Of a stretch of DNA of 64,000 nucleotides, positions 35,747 through 45,109 are shown in pieces. The DNA comes from Gottfriedia solisilvae. Its GTDB lineage: Bacteria > Bacillota > Bacilli > Bacillales > Bacillaceae_G. Below the pieces are notes generated by a model that was given only the letters and a program-made list of their open reading frames with translations, made no database searches and was not told the origin of the DNA. A program made the translations under genes and the position numbers. The DNA lies in the NCBI RefSeq assembly GCF_002128405.1, contig NZ_NETJ01000001.1:744001-808000 (forward strand). Reading direction: 5' to 3'. Position 1 is the first letter of the stretch; every line of letters starts with the position of its first letter.

Positions 35747-37308
35747 GCATACTCAACAGCGCGAGTTTCACGAATAACCGTAACTTTGATATGTCCTGGA
35801 TAATCCAGTTCATCTTCTATACGTTTTCTTATATCTCTTGCTAATCTATGAGCTTGTAAATCATCAATCGTATCCGGCTTCACCATGATTCGTACTTCAC
35901 GGCCAGCTTGAATAGCGAATGACTTTTCAACACCTTCATACGATTCAGAAATTTCTTCAAGCTTTTCTAATCGACGAATATAGTTTTCTAATGTTTCGCT
36001 TCTTGCACCTGGTCTAGCTGCAGATAATGCATCAGCAGCTGCTACTAATACAGCAATAATTGATGTAGGAGCAGTATCACCGTGATGTGATGCGATACTA
36101 TTAATAACTACTGGATGTTCTTTATACTTAGTCGCTAGTTCAACACCGATTTCAACGTGGCTACCTTCTACTTCATGATCAATTGCTTTACCAATATCAT
36201 GAAGTAATCCTGCGCGTTTAGCTAATTTAGCATCTTCGCCAAGCTCAGCTGCCATTAGACCCGCTAGATTTGCAACTTCCATTGAGTGTTTTAACACATT
36301 TTGACCATAACTAGTTCTAAATTTCAGACGACCTAATATTTTAATTAAGTCTGGGTGAATTCCATGAACGCCAACTTCAAAAGTAGTTTGTTCACCGACT
36401 TCACGTATGTACTCATCTACTTCACGTCTAGATTTTTCAACCATTTCTTCAATTCTAGCAGGATGGATTCGACCATCTTGTACTAACTTATCTAATGCAA
36501 TTCTCGCAGTTTCACGACGAATTGGATCAAAACCTGATAAAATAACAGCTTCAGGTGTATCATCAATAATTAAATCAATACCTGTTAATGTTTCTAAAGT
36601 ACGTATGTTTCGCCCTTCACGACCGATAATACGACCTTTCATTTCATCATTTGGAAGATTTACTACAGATACTGTTGTCTCAGCAACATGGTCTGCAGCA
36701 CAACGCTGGATTGCTAATGATAAGATATCCTTTGCTTTCTTATCAGCTTCTTCTTTTGCGCGAGCTTCTGTTTCTTTTACTAAAATTGCTGTTTCATGGG
36801 ATAGCTCATTTTCGACTTTAGAAAGAATTAACTGTCTTGCTTCTTCACGATTTAAGCTAGAAATACGTTCTAACTCTTCTTGCTGAGCAGCAATTAATGC
36901 CTCTATCTTGCTTTCCAGTTCTTCTACCTGCTGTTGTTTTAAAACAAGAGATTCCTCTTTTCTTTCAAGTACAGACTCACGTTTAGAAAGTCCATCATCT
37001 TTACGGTCAAGATTCTCTTCTTTTTGCATCAAACGATTTTCTTGCTTTTGTATTTCACTACGACGATCTCGAATTTCGTTTTCTGCATCTGTACGAATTT
37101 TAAAGATTTCGTCCTTTGCTTCCAATAAAGCTTCTTTTTTAATCGATTCTGAATCACGTTTAGCATCTTCAATAATTTGATTTGCATGATTAGTTGCGCC
37201 ATTAATTTTAGCTTCTGCAATGGACTTACGAACAAAAAATCCAACAACGTAACCGACTCCGAGAGCAAGCAATACGAAGATGATCCAAATTATTTCTTGT
37301 GCACCCAT
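35740..37308 (-). CDS. rny: ribonuclease Y
   Basis: Membrane-anchored endoribonuclease that initiates mRNA decay. N-terminal TM helix ([20 protein letters not shown], residues 5-24), a long charged coiled coil (about 30-200), a KH domain with [15 protein letters not shown] (about 225-240), and an HD domain with [13 protein letters not shown]. At 522 residues it is full length. GGAGG is 7 bases before the ATG at 37308. RicA, its regulatory partner, is encoded about 7 kb downstream. Confidence 0.97.
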   Translation of the reverse strand: MGAQEIIWIIFVLLALGVGYVVGFFVRKSIAEAKINGATNHANQIIEDAKRDSESIKKEALLEAKDEIFKIRTDAENEIRDRRSEIQKQENRLMQKEENLDRKDDGLSKRESVLERKEESLVLKQQQVEELESKIEALIAAQQEELERISSLNREEARQLILSKVENELSHETAILVKETEARAKEEADKKAKDILSLAIQRCAADHVAETTVSVVNLPNDEMKGRIIGREGRNIRTLETLTGIDLIIDDTPEAVILSGFDPIRRETARIALDKLVQDGRIHPARIEEMVEKSRREVDEYIREVGEQTTFEVGVHGIHPDLIKILGRLKFRTSYGQNVLKHSMEVANLAGLMAAELGEDAKLAKRAGLLHDIGKAIDHEVEGSHVEIGVELATKYKEHPVVINSIASHHGDTAPTSIIAVLVAAADALSAARPGARSETLENYIRRLEKLEEISESYEGVEKSFAIQAGREVRIMVKPDTIDDLQAHRLARDIRKRIEDELDYPGHIKVTVIRETRAVEYAK

Positions 37309-37743
37309 GATTTCACCTCCTCTTGCTATTTAATTAGTTTCATTTTTGTCGGCTGGTATATTGTATTAATAAATTGCATCAACATACAGCACATTAAAAT
37401 TCAATTTTCATTTCAAAGTAATATTTTTTTAGAATATACACTTAAATATTAAATCTCTTACCAAATGATGTCAAGCCTTGTAACCTGCTTACTTGCTTGA
37501 TTTATCAATATTTATTACATTTTTACTAGATTTCATACATAGAATTTAAAATTTTATACTATAAAAGAAAAATATATTGAAAAATATTCGTCTTTTTTTA
37601 TTCAATATAATTTAAAATCTATCCTTTCATTTGCTAGATTTTATGAAATCACAACCATCTTATTAGCGAGACTCCTTTTACTAAAAAGTGTCTTCCGTTG
37701 TAACTAACTTCACCATCTAATTTCAAATCCAAAAAACTATCAA
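37309..37743. other. AT-rich gap between recA and rny
   Basis: No gene recognised. A 9-bp inverted repeat tatattgaa/ttcaatata occupies 37573-37609. The rny promoter must be here, but only weak matches are seen, such as TTGATG with a TATACC-like -10 near 37355-37382. Confidence 0.4.
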
Positions 37744-37778
37744 AAAAAGCGAGTGCTGATTGGAAGCACCCGCTTTTT
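37744..37778 (-). terminator. terminator of recA
   Basis: aaaaagcg-a-gtgct pairs with agcac-c-cgcttttt, one mismatch, strong T-run; about 60 bases after the recA stop. Confidence 0.85.
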
Positions 37779-37838
37779 ACTAAATTAAATGACTAACTAT
37801 TAAGATAAATTATTAATTTAATTCATCGTTACAAAAGC

Positions 37839-38879
37839 TTACTCATCTAATAAAGAAAATTGATCATCTTCTTCATCAGGTACAGTTACAGGCTTATCTA
37901 AATTATAGTGCTCACGAATAGATGCTTTAACAGTATCACGAATATCTTTATTTTCTTTTAAGAATTGCTTAGCATTTTCACGACCTTGTCCTAGTCGTTC
38001 CTCGTTATATGAATACCAAGCACCGCTCTTAAGAACGATATCTAAATCAGAACCGATATCTAGGATTTCTCCTTCTTTAGAGATCCCTTCTCCGTACATA
38101 ATATCCACTTCTGCTTGTCTGAACGGAGGCGCTACTTTATTTTTAACAACTTTAATTTTCGTTTTGTTACCAACAATATCATTACCTTGTTTTAATTGTT
38201 CAGCACGACGCACTTCTAAACGTACAGATGAATAGAATTTTAAGGCACGTCCACCTGGTGTTGTTTCAGGGTTTCCGAACATTACCCCTACTTTTTCACG
38301 AATTTGGTTAATAAAGATTGTAATTGTTTTTGATTTATTGATTGCACCAGAAAGCTTACGTAATGCTTGTGACATTAATCGAGCTTGTAAACCAACGTGA
38401 GCATCTCCCATTTCACCTTCAATTTCAGCTTTTGGAACTAAAGCTGCAACTGAATCGACAACAATAATATCAATTGCACCACTTCGAACTAATGCTTCTG
38501 CAATTTCAAGTGCTTGTTCCCCTGTATCTGGTTGAGATAATAATAATTCATCAATATTAACGCCTAACTTTTGAGCATAAATAGGATCTAATGCATGCTC
38601 AGCATCAATAAATGCCGCTTGTCCACCTTGAGCTTGAACCTCTGCAATTGCATGAAGCGCTACAGTTGTTTTACCTGAACTCTCAGGGCCATAAATTTCA
38701 ATAATACGACCTCTTGGATATCCACCTACACCTAATGCTACATCTAGTGCTAACGATCCACTAGAAATAGTTGAAATTTGGCGATCAGTTTGCTCTCCAA
38801 GCTTCATAATTGAACCTTTACCAAATTGTTTTTCTATTTGTTTTAAAGCCATTTCTAAAGCAGCTTGACGATCACTCAT
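37839..38879 (-). CDS. recA: recombinase A
   Basis: DNA strand-exchange protein and co-protease for LexA. The 346-residue protein has Walker [10 protein letters not shown] (about 65-73), [19 protein letters not shown], the loop L2 region [28 protein letters not shown], and an acidic C-terminal tail. GGAGG is 6 bases before the ATG at 38879. A sigma-A promoter and a LexA-type box lie upstream, matching SOS control. Monocistronic, with its own terminator. Confidence 0.98.
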   Translation of the reverse strand: MSDRQAALEMALKQIEKQFGKGSIMKLGEQTDRQISTISSGSLALDVALGVGGYPRGRIIEIYGPESSGKTTVALHAIAEVQAQGGQAAFIDAEHALDPIYAQKLGVNIDELLLSQPDTGEQALEIAEALVRSGAIDIIVVDSVAALVPKAEIEGEMGDAHVGLQARLMSQALRKLSGAINKSKTITIFINQIREKVGVMFGNPETTPGGRALKFYSSVRLEVRRAEQLKQGNDIVGNKTKIKVVKNKVAPPFRQAEVDIMYGEGISKEGEILDIGSDLDIVLKSGAWYSYNEERLGQGRENAKQFLKENKDIRDTVKASIREHYNLDKPVTVPDEEDDQFSLLDE

Positions 38880-38925
38880 TTGTTTTCCTCCTCAAATTAC
38901 ATCCATTTATATATCTTATATATCT

Positions 38926-38954
38926 ATCATAACTGTTTTTTGTTCGTTTGCCAA
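38926..38954 (-). promoter_or_regulatory. sigma-A promoter of recA
   Basis: Minus strand TTGGCA (38949-38954), 17-base spacer, TATGAT (38926-38931). Confidence 0.8.
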
Positions 38955-38963
38955 CAAAAAAAT

Positions 38964-38977
38964 AGAACATTTATTCG
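38964..38977 (-). promoter_or_regulatory. LexA (DinR) box upstream of recA
   Basis: Minus strand CGAATAAATGTTCT matches 12 of 14 positions of CGAACRNRYGTTYC, 9 bases upstream of the -35 box. Confidence 0.75.
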
Positions 38978-39082
38978 ATATTTTTTGTATTTAAAGTAGA
39001 ATTTCTCAGAATAGAAACGCTTGTTTCGTATTTTAACGCCTATAAAACTAAAAATCTATTAATTTAAGTATATGAAAATTAA

Positions 39083-39107
39083 AAAACTCGGCATTTTAAC
39101 CGAGCTT
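39083..39107 (-). terminator. terminator of cinA
   Basis: ctcgg/ccgag stem flanked by A/T pairs, with a T-run on the minus strand, about 30 bases after the cinA stop. Confidence 0.75.
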
Positions 39108-39134
39108 TCTTATTATAAAATATGCAGTTATAAT

Positions 39135-40385
39135 TTATAAGTCTTGACTTTCATTAATTAATTTCACTAATAGACTTGCTCCATTTTTCACGCTAGATAG
39201 CCTAATTTGTTCTCTACTACCGCTAAATTGGAATTCTTTGACAATTGCTGGAGAATCAGCAATTTTTATACCAATATAAACCTTACCTACTGGTACATCC
39301 TCACTTGCAATTGGTCCAGCTTCTCCAGTAAAACTTATTGAAACATCACTACGTGAGATACTTTGAATGTTTTCAACTAACGACTTAGCACATTCTATAC
39401 TCACTGCCCCTTCTTTTTCAAGTAATTCTTTTGGCACATTTAATAGATTTTGTTTCACTTCATTTGAATAACAAACGATACTTCCTTTAAAGATTGACGA
39501 ATTACCTGGAATATCTGTCATTCTTTTACTAAACAATCCACCTGTTAAGCTTTCAGCAGCTGATATTGAAAGATTGTGTTTTTTTAATTTTTTTGATAGG
39601 ACGATAAACAAATTATCGCCATTTGAGCCATATATAAATTGTCCAACACGTTCACGGATTTGATGTTCAGCTTGTTCAATCAATTTATTAGCAGCAACTT
39701 CATCCTCGGCACTTGCAGTAACTCTAAGCATAACCTCACCTTCACTCGCTAAAGGAGCGATCGTTGGGTTCGATTGATTTTCAAGTAAATCAATAATCTT
39801 TGTCTCTAAAATAGACTCGCCAATGCCAAAGAACTTAAGTTCTTTTGATACAATTGTGTTAGTTTCCTTCCCTTTTAAGAAATAAGGAATTAACTCATTT
39901 TCTACCATTGGAATCATTTCTTTTGGGGGACCTGGTAACAGTACGAATTGTTTATTCTCACCTTCGTAAACCATCCCTGGAGCCATTCCATTATGATTCA
40001 TTAAAACATGTGCGTTATTAATAACTAATGCTTGTTTTTTATTATTCTCAGTCATCGGTCGGTTAACTTTTAAGAAATATTGTTCGATAAATTGCAATGA
40101 AGGTTCATGAATGATTAATGTTTCATTTAGAAATTCAGAGACAACTTCTTTTGTTAAATCATCTTTAGTTGGACCTAACCCACCTGTTAATATGATAAGA
40201 TCACTGCGTGTTATAGCAACATCTAATACATGCTTCAATCGTTCTGCATTGTCTCCAACAACAGTTTGGAAATGATGGTGATAACCAAGTGTAGACAAGT
40301 GTTTAGCTAAAAATTGAGCATTGGTATTCGCAATTTGACCTAATAGAAGCTCGGTTCCAACCGCAATAATTTCAGCCTTTTTCAT
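39135..40385 (-). CDS. cinA: competence/damage-inducible protein CinA
   Basis: Two-domain protein: N-terminal MoaB/MogA-like domain (VGTELLLGQIANTNAQFL, LTGGLGPTKDDLTKEVV), and C-terminal CinA domain typical of NMN amidohydrolases (AAESLTGGLFSKRMTDIPGNS, FTGEAGP). The family cleaves ADP-ribose or NMN in nucleotide salvage, and in several Gram-positives is induced with recA during competence. At 416 residues it is full length. It precedes recA as in B. subtilis, and follows pgsA by 24 bases. Confidence 0.95.
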   Translation of the reverse strand: MKKAEIIAVGTELLLGQIANTNAQFLAKHLSTLGYHHHFQTVVGDNAERLKHVLDVAITRSDLIILTGGLGPTKDDLTKEVVSEFLNETLIIHEPSLQFIEQYFLKVNRPMTENNKKQALVINNAHVLMNHNGMAPGMVYEGENKQFVLLPGPPKEMIPMVENELIPYFLKGKETNTIVSKELKFFGIGESILETKIIDLLENQSNPTIAPLASEGEVMLRVTASAEDEVAANKLIEQAEHQIRERVGQFIYGSNGDNLFIVLSKKLKKHNLSISAAESLTGGLFSKRMTDIPGNSSIFKGSIVCYSNEVKQNLLNVPKELLEKEGAVSIECAKSLVENIQSISRSDVSISFTGEAGPIASEDVPVGKVYIGIKIADSPAIVKEFQFSGSREQIRLSSVKNGASLLVKLINESQDL

Positions 40386-40409
40386 ATCATTTCCTCCTAT
40401 TAATACAAG

Positions 40410-40988
40410 TTACATTGATTTAATAAGAACTTCTCTATTTTTATAGAAGTAATCCCAACCAGAATACACTGTATAGAATAGTGCAACCCAAAGAGATACG
40501 TCAGCAATTGAAAACGGTAAGAAGTTTAATGGGAAATCATGTAAGAAGTAAGCAGAAATTGCAACAATTTGTGCCCATGTCTTAATTTTTCCTAGCATTG
40601 CTGCCGCATGAACTTCTCCAGATCCAGCTAAAATCATTCTTAATCCAGTTACTGCAAATTCTCTACTAATAATCACAATTGTGATCCATGCTGGTACGTA
40701 ATGAAAATCCGTTAAAATAATTAAAGCAGAAGAAACTAGTAACTTGTCTGCAAGAGGGTCTAAAAACTTCCCAAAGTTTGTTACTAAGTTATACTTACGT
40801 GCAAAATGACCATCTATAAAATCAGTAACGGATGCTAGAATAAAGATAGCCGCCCCTACGAGATGATTAACTGGTATGGAGTCACCTAGTAAAGTAACAT
40901 TCCCCCATCCGAAGTCAATTAACACAACAATCATAAATAGTGGTATTAAGCATACCCTTGATACTGTAATCTTATTTGGTAAATTCAT
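40410..40988 (-). CDS. pgsA: CDP-diacylglycerol--glycerol-3-phosphate 3-phosphatidyltransferase
   Basis: Integral membrane enzyme for the committed step of phosphatidylglycerol synthesis. The CDP-alcohol phosphotransferase motif is seen as DGHFARKYN..GKFLDPLADK (about 57-83), with its four Asp residues. Several TM segments follow. I place the start at ATG 40988 with GGAGG 8 bases upstream, where the conserved MNLPNKITVSR begins; a TTG-started extension to 41003 covers the SD itself. Length 192. Confidence 0.95.
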   Translation of the reverse strand: MNLPNKITVSRVCLIPLFMIVVLIDFGWGNVTLLGDSIPVNHLVGAAIFILASVTDFIDGHFARKYNLVTNFGKFLDPLADKLLVSSALIILTDFHYVPAWITIVIISREFAVTGLRMILAGSGEVHAAAMLGKIKTWAQIVAISAYFLHDFPLNFLPFSIADVSLWVALFYTVYSGWDYFYKNREVLIKSM

Positions 40989-41062
40989 GGTAAAAACCTC
41001 CAAAACTTTCTAAAAAATGAAGCTAATTTATTGGAAATGAATAAAAGCCATCTTGAAGATGA

Positions 41063-41980
41063 CTATTGATTCATTTTTAAATTTTTGATCGTAATATATT
41101 GGTGTACTGATTCCGATGGACTAACAGGAAACTCAAATACTTCATCATTGATTCTTAATTCAACAGCCTGTGTTGCACCAATATTTAATGTTACTTCTTC
41201 TTCATCAGTAAAATCAAAAGTTTGATTTTTAGATTTATTGATCATACCTGCAAACAGAGACGATCCAGCTTTATTTTTAATACCTAAATACACATCACCA
41301 GTAGCGCCAATTACTTCTAGTTTAAATACATCAGTTCCAGTTAATGATACAGTTGTATATTTACCTTCAGCAGAATCTACTGTGATTTTTTGTGTTGTTT
41401 CTTCAGTTTGATTTTCTTCATCCTGAGTAACATCATCTTTCGTTTCTTCGTTTGTTGCTTCATCATCTTTATTTGTTTCATCTAAAGCATTATTTTCAGG
41501 TTTTTCAATTTCTGAATTTGCATTAGATTGGTTTGTATTTGCAGAATTGTTATCGTTATCTTTCGTTGGGAACATCACGTAAATTAGAATACAAATACCA
41601 ATAATAAGAAGGGCAATTAATATTTTTGGTAAATAATCCATTACGCGTGATGACTTCACATTCACACCTAATGGTTCTTTAAGCTTCGAAGAACGTGTAG
41701 GTATTTCCTCATGTTTAACTTCTTCTACGTGACTTGAACCTTCTTCAGTGTCTTCTACTGTCGGTTTTTCCACTAAGAAATTCGAGACATCAACATTTAC
41801 TGTTTCTGCATATTGACGTATAAAAGCACGTACATAAAACTGTCCAGGTAATATTTCATAGTTACCTTCTTCAATCGCTTCTAAATAGCGTTTTTGTATC
41901 TTTGTTAATTCTTGCACATCATCGATCGATAAACCTTTAGCTTCTCTAGCTTCTCGTAATATTTTTCCTAATTCTGTCAC
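41063..41980 (-). CDS. rodZ: RodZ-like cell-shape protein (YmfM)
   Basis: Bitopic membrane protein linking MreB to the elongasome. N-terminal Cro/CI-type helix-turn-helix (about 1-75, ILREAREAKGLSIDDVQELTKIQKRYLEAIE), one TM segment (about 117-133, ILIALLIIGICILIYVMF), an Asn/Asp/Glu-rich linker, and an extracytoplasmic beta-rich DUF4115 domain. The 305-residue length is typical. The start is GTG 41980 after GGGGTG. Gene order ymfK-rodZ-pgsA is conserved in Bacillus. Confidence 0.92.
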   Translation of the reverse strand: MTELGKILREAREAKGLSIDDVQELTKIQKRYLEAIEEGNYEILPGQFYVRAFIRQYAETVNVDVSNFLVEKPTVEDTEEGSSHVEEVKHEEIPTRSSKLKEPLGVNVKSSRVMDYLPKILIALLIIGICILIYVMFPTKDNDNNSANTNQSNANSEIEKPENNALDETNKDDEATNEETKDDVTQDEENQTEETTQKITVDSAEGKYTTVSLTGTDVFKLEVIGATGDVYLGIKNKAGSSLFAGMINKSKNQTFDFTDEEEVTLNIGATQAVELRINDEVFEFPVSPSESVHQYITIKNLKMNQ

Positions 41981-42000
41981 AATTTACACCCCAACTAACT

Positions 42001-42789
42001 TTAAAAATCAAACATTGAGAACGAGTTGTGTCCATCTTTATTTTGGTCTACTAGTTCATATTTAATTTCTTCGTTTTCATCATTTCTTAGTTCTATTATG
42101 TAATCAAAATCTTCTAATGAGTATTCAGTCTGTTGTACAAATACGTCAGGATGTTCTACTACTTTTACAGAAGGCATCGCCATGATTTCACGAACCAATT
42201 GCCAATGTTGCTCATTTGCTCTTCTATGAGAAAGTATTCCATCTATAATAAATACATTTTCAGAATTATACTCATCTTCTATTAATTGACTTCTTAAAGT
42301 TTGCTTTATTAGCGTTGAAGATACGAATAACCATCGCTTATTTGCACAAACGCTTGCCGCTACTATTGATTCAGTTTTTCCAACACGAGGCATTCCTCTA
42401 ATTCCAATTAGCTTATGTCCTGGCATCTTAAATAACTCAGCCATAAAATCAACTAACATACCCAGGTCATTGCGAACGAATCTAAATGTTTTTTTATCAT
42501 CTTCATCGCGTTGAATATATGTACCATGCCTAACTGCTAAACGATCTCTAAGTGTCGGTTTTCTTAGTTTAATTATTGTTATATTGTCCATTGTATTTAA
42601 AATTGATTCAAATCTAGTAATTTGATCATCATTATCACAACCAAGTAGCATTCCACGTTTCATCGTAGCAACACCGTTAATCGTTAATATATTAATCCCT
42701 AACATACCAATAAGTGAAGCAATATCTCCAAGTAGTCCAGGGCGATTCTTATGTATTTCATACTCAAAGTACCATTCAACTAACTGCAT
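42001..42789 (-). CDS. ymfK: YmfK family protein (DUF3388), ACT-like N-terminus
   Basis: Conserved Bacillus protein of unknown function, 262 residues. The N-terminus (EYEIHKNRPGLLGDIASLIGMLGINILTING, about 9-39) looks like an ACT domain, which usually binds small ligands such as amino acids. The rest includes a P-loop-like GMPRVGKTESIVAASV (about 141-156), suggesting nucleotide binding. SD GGGGG precedes the ATG at 42789. The gene lies between ymfI and rodZ; ymfJ, which in B. subtilis separates ymfI and ymfK, is missing. Confidence 0.88.
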   Translation of the reverse strand: MQLVEWYFEYEIHKNRPGLLGDIASLIGMLGINILTINGVATMKRGMLLGCDNDDQITRFESILNTMDNITIIKLRKPTLRDRLAVRHGTYIQRDEDDKKTFRFVRNDLGMLVDFMAELFKMPGHKLIGIRGMPRVGKTESIVAASVCANKRWLFVSSTLIKQTLRSQLIEDEYNSENVFIIDGILSHRRANEQHWQLVREIMAMPSVKVVEHPDVFVQQTEYSLEDFDYIIELRNDENEEIKYELVDQNKDGHNSFSMFDF

Positions 42790-42901
42790 ACTTATACCCC
42801 CTCATTATAACTACTTTTACTCTACCTTTTATAATAAACGATTTTACCTTAATAGAAAAGGTAAAATATGTGAATTAGCAAACTTTCAAGACTTAAATTT
42901 A

Positions 42902-43636
42902 CTAGGAAGTGTGCCATCCTCCATTTACTCCTAGAATCTGACCAGTTATATAGGAAGATTGTTCGGAAATAAGAAATGCAACGGTATTGGCTATTTCGTT
43001 TGGAATGGCTAATCTATTTAATGGAATTTCCTCTGCAATACTTTGTAATTCTTCCTCACTAAACGTGTGTAACATATTCGTTTTTACAGCACCAGGTGCA
43101 ACAGCATTTACACGAATCCCACTTGGTCCTAGCTCTTTTGCTAATGCCATTACATAAGCATTTTGAGCACCTTTTGTAGTAGAATATAAAACTTCACATG
43201 ATGCACCAATTTGGCCCCAAATAGAAGAAATAACAACAATACTACCAGTTTTTTTTGAAACCATTTCTGGTATAAAATGATTTACTAGTTTAATCAAGCT
43301 TTTAATATGTAATTGCATCATTTTATCAATTTCATCATCGCTAGCATCCGTAATTAATCCAAAAATAGATTGTCCAGACGCATAAATTATTGAATCTATT
43401 TTAGAGTGATTATCTATTTTTGATAGCAAATCATTAACACCTAATTCATTTGATAAATCTGCTTGGACTATTTGACAATCAACTTCATTCTCTTTTGCTA
43501 GTTCTAGTAACTTTTTGACACTTTGATCATTCCGATTGTAATGTGCAATCAAATCGTAATTTTCTTCAATACATTTTTGAGATATCGCTAGTCCTATATC
43601 TCCACTTGCTCCAACAACCAAAATTCTTTTTCTCAT
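42902..43636 (-). CDS. ymfI: elongation factor P 5-aminopentanone reductase (YmfI), SDR family
   Basis: Short-chain dehydrogenase; in B. subtilis YmfI reduces the 5-aminopentanone on EF-P lysine to 5-aminopentanol. Rossmann motif VGASGDIGLAI (7-17), the catalytic Ser in SIVVISSIWGQIG, and YSTTKGAQN (YxxxK) are present, followed by the C-terminal GPSGIRVNAVAPGAVKTNM. Length 244. The synteny with ymfK and ymfH supports the YmfI assignment over a generic ketoreductase. SD is GGAG before the ATG at 43636. Confidence 0.9.
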   Translation of the reverse strand: MRKRILVVGASGDIGLAISQKCIEENYDLIAHYNRNDQSVKKLLELAKENEVDCQIVQADLSNELGVNDLLSKIDNHSKIDSIIYASGQSIFGLITDASDDEIDKMMQLHIKSLIKLVNHFIPEMVSKKTGSIVVISSIWGQIGASCEVLYSTTKGAQNAYVMALAKELGPSGIRVNAVAPGAVKTNMLHTFSEEELQSIAEEIPLNRLAIPNEIANTVAFLISEQSSYITGQILGVNGGWHTS

Positions 43637-43678
43637 TTTATTTTCTCCAATTGTAAGACTTCTATAAATTGAATACTG

Positions 43679-43790
43679 ATAGGGACAGATGAACTTGGAG
43701 TTTTCCTGCCAAAAGCTCGTTTTTAGCCAAATCCAAAGATTAAAACTCGGCTAGTGCTTGTCGGAGCAAAGCGAACGCCTTCCGCTTTTC
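43679..43790. repeat. candidate dispersed intergenic repeat
   Basis: Relatively GC-rich, non-coding block from gggacagatgaacttgg to gcgaacgccttccgctttt. The two ends resemble, from memory, dispersed intergenic repeats of Bacillus genomes. It has no second copy in this window and no ORF. Confidence 0.45.
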
Positions 43791-43796
43791 AAATAA

Positions 43797-43820
43797 AAGG
43801 CATCCTATAAAGGATGCCTT
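43797..43820 (-). terminator. terminator of ymfF-ymfH
   Basis: Perfect 9-bp stem aaggcatcc/ggatgcctt with T-rich tail, 6 bases after the ymfH stop. Confidence 0.85.
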
Positions 43821-43825
43821 CTAGT

Positions 43826-45109
43826 TTAATGAGGAAGTACGAAGAATTCACTCATATAGTCTTCATTTATTAAATGACTAACACTTGATTTTAAGTCCTC
43901 TACTGTAATAGATTGTAGCACACTTACGATGTCAAATAAATTCATATCTAAGAATGCATATCTTGTAAATTGATTTGCGATATATTCTGGTGAATTCAGT
44001 GAACGTAAAAATCCACCTATTTTCTTTTTCACAACTCGATCTACGATTTCTTTTTCCCATTGAAGTGAATTTGTGTCTAATAGGACTTCTTTGATTTTTG
44101 CTGATAGTTTTTCTGGTGAAGTTGAGTCTCCACCGATAATCGCAAATGCAAATCCATTCTCTGCCGAGTAATCATATGAGAATGTGTCATCTATTAGGCC
44201 TTCTTCGTACATTTCTTGATACGTATTTGATCCTTTTCCAAATAAATAATCGAGTAATAAAGAAACAGTCAGCTCATGTTTCAATAATTCTGGGCCTTTT
44301 TTCGGTGCATTAAAATCCTTTACACCGACTAAAACTTTGGATGATTGAACATTCATATGTAACACTTTCTTCTTTTCTGCTGAACTTGCTGTTTCTTCCG
44401 GGAAGAACCTTTTTATTTCATTTGCATCTTTAAATGTTTTTTTGTTTTGATTTTCTTTAATAAGTGTCATTGTTTTTTCAGGATCAACAGGTCCTACGAC
44501 GAAAAACAGCATATTACTTGGATGGTAGAACGTTTCATAGCAAGTATATAATAATTCTTTCGTAATGTTAGAAATAGATTCTACAGTTCCAGCTATGTCT
44601 GTTCTAACTGGATGCTTTCCGTATAGAGACGCAATCATTCCAAAGTATTGTCTCCAGTCTGGATTATCTTCGTACATTTTGATTTCCTGACCAATAATGC
44701 CTTTTTCTTTTTCTACGCTTTGGTCGGAGAAATATGGATCTTGCACAAAGTCTAATAAGGTAATTAAATTTTGGTCAACATTATTCGTTGCTGAAAATAA
44801 ATATGCAGTTCTTGTAAAGCTTGTAAATGCATTAGAAGATGCTCCTTGTTTACTAAAAACTTGGAATACGTCTCCATCTTTTTTCTCGAAAAGCTTATGC
44901 TCTAAAAAATGAGCAATTCCGTCTGGAACAACTAACTTCTCATCTTTTCCAAGAGGGATAAATTCAGAATCAATTGAACCATACTTGGTCGTAAAGGTAG
45001 CATAAGTTTTGTTGTACCCTTGTTTTGGGAGAATATAGACTTTTAATCCATTGTCCATCTCCTCAAAATAAAGTGTTTCATTTAGTTGTTCAAAATATTG
45101 CTTTTCCAT
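43826..45109 (-). CDS. ymfH: M16 zinc metallopeptidase, YmfH
   Basis: Catalytic-type member of the M16 (mitochondrial processing peptidase-like) family, 427 residues. The inverted zinc motif HFLEH is at about 67-71, followed by the usual downstream block FTSFTRTAYLFSATNN and the Glu-containing EKGIIGQEIKMYEDNPDW. It overlaps ymfF by one base (TAATG). M16 pairs of one HxxEH-positive and one negative subunit, like this one, normally act as a heterodimer. The substrate is unknown. Confidence 0.92.
   Translation of the reverse strand: MEKQYFEQLNETLYFEEMDNGLKVYILPKQGYNKTYATFTTKYGSIDSEFIPLGKDEKLVVPDGIAHFLEHKLFEKKDGDVFQVFSKQGASSNAFTSFTRTAYLFSATNNVDQNLITLLDFVQDPYFSDQSVEKEKGIIGQEIKMYEDNPDWRQYFGMIASLYGKHPVRTDIAGTVESISNITKELLYTCYETFYHPSNMLFFVVGPVDPEKTMTLIKENQNKKTFKDANEIKRFFPEETASSAEKKKVLHMNVQSSKVLVGVKDFNAPKKGPELLKHELTVSLLLDYLFGKGSNTYQEMYEEGLIDDTFSYDYSAENGFAFAIIGGDSTSPEKLSAKIKEVLLDTNSLQWEKEIVDRVVKKKIGGFLRSLNSPEYIANQFTRYAFLDMNLFDIVSVLQSITVEDLKSSVSHLINEDYMSEFFVLPH

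Noticed and set aside
41044-41066. Terminator between rodZ and pgsA
   Set aside because: Short stem gtcatc/gatggc with four Ts inside a conserved gene cluster; too weak to call.
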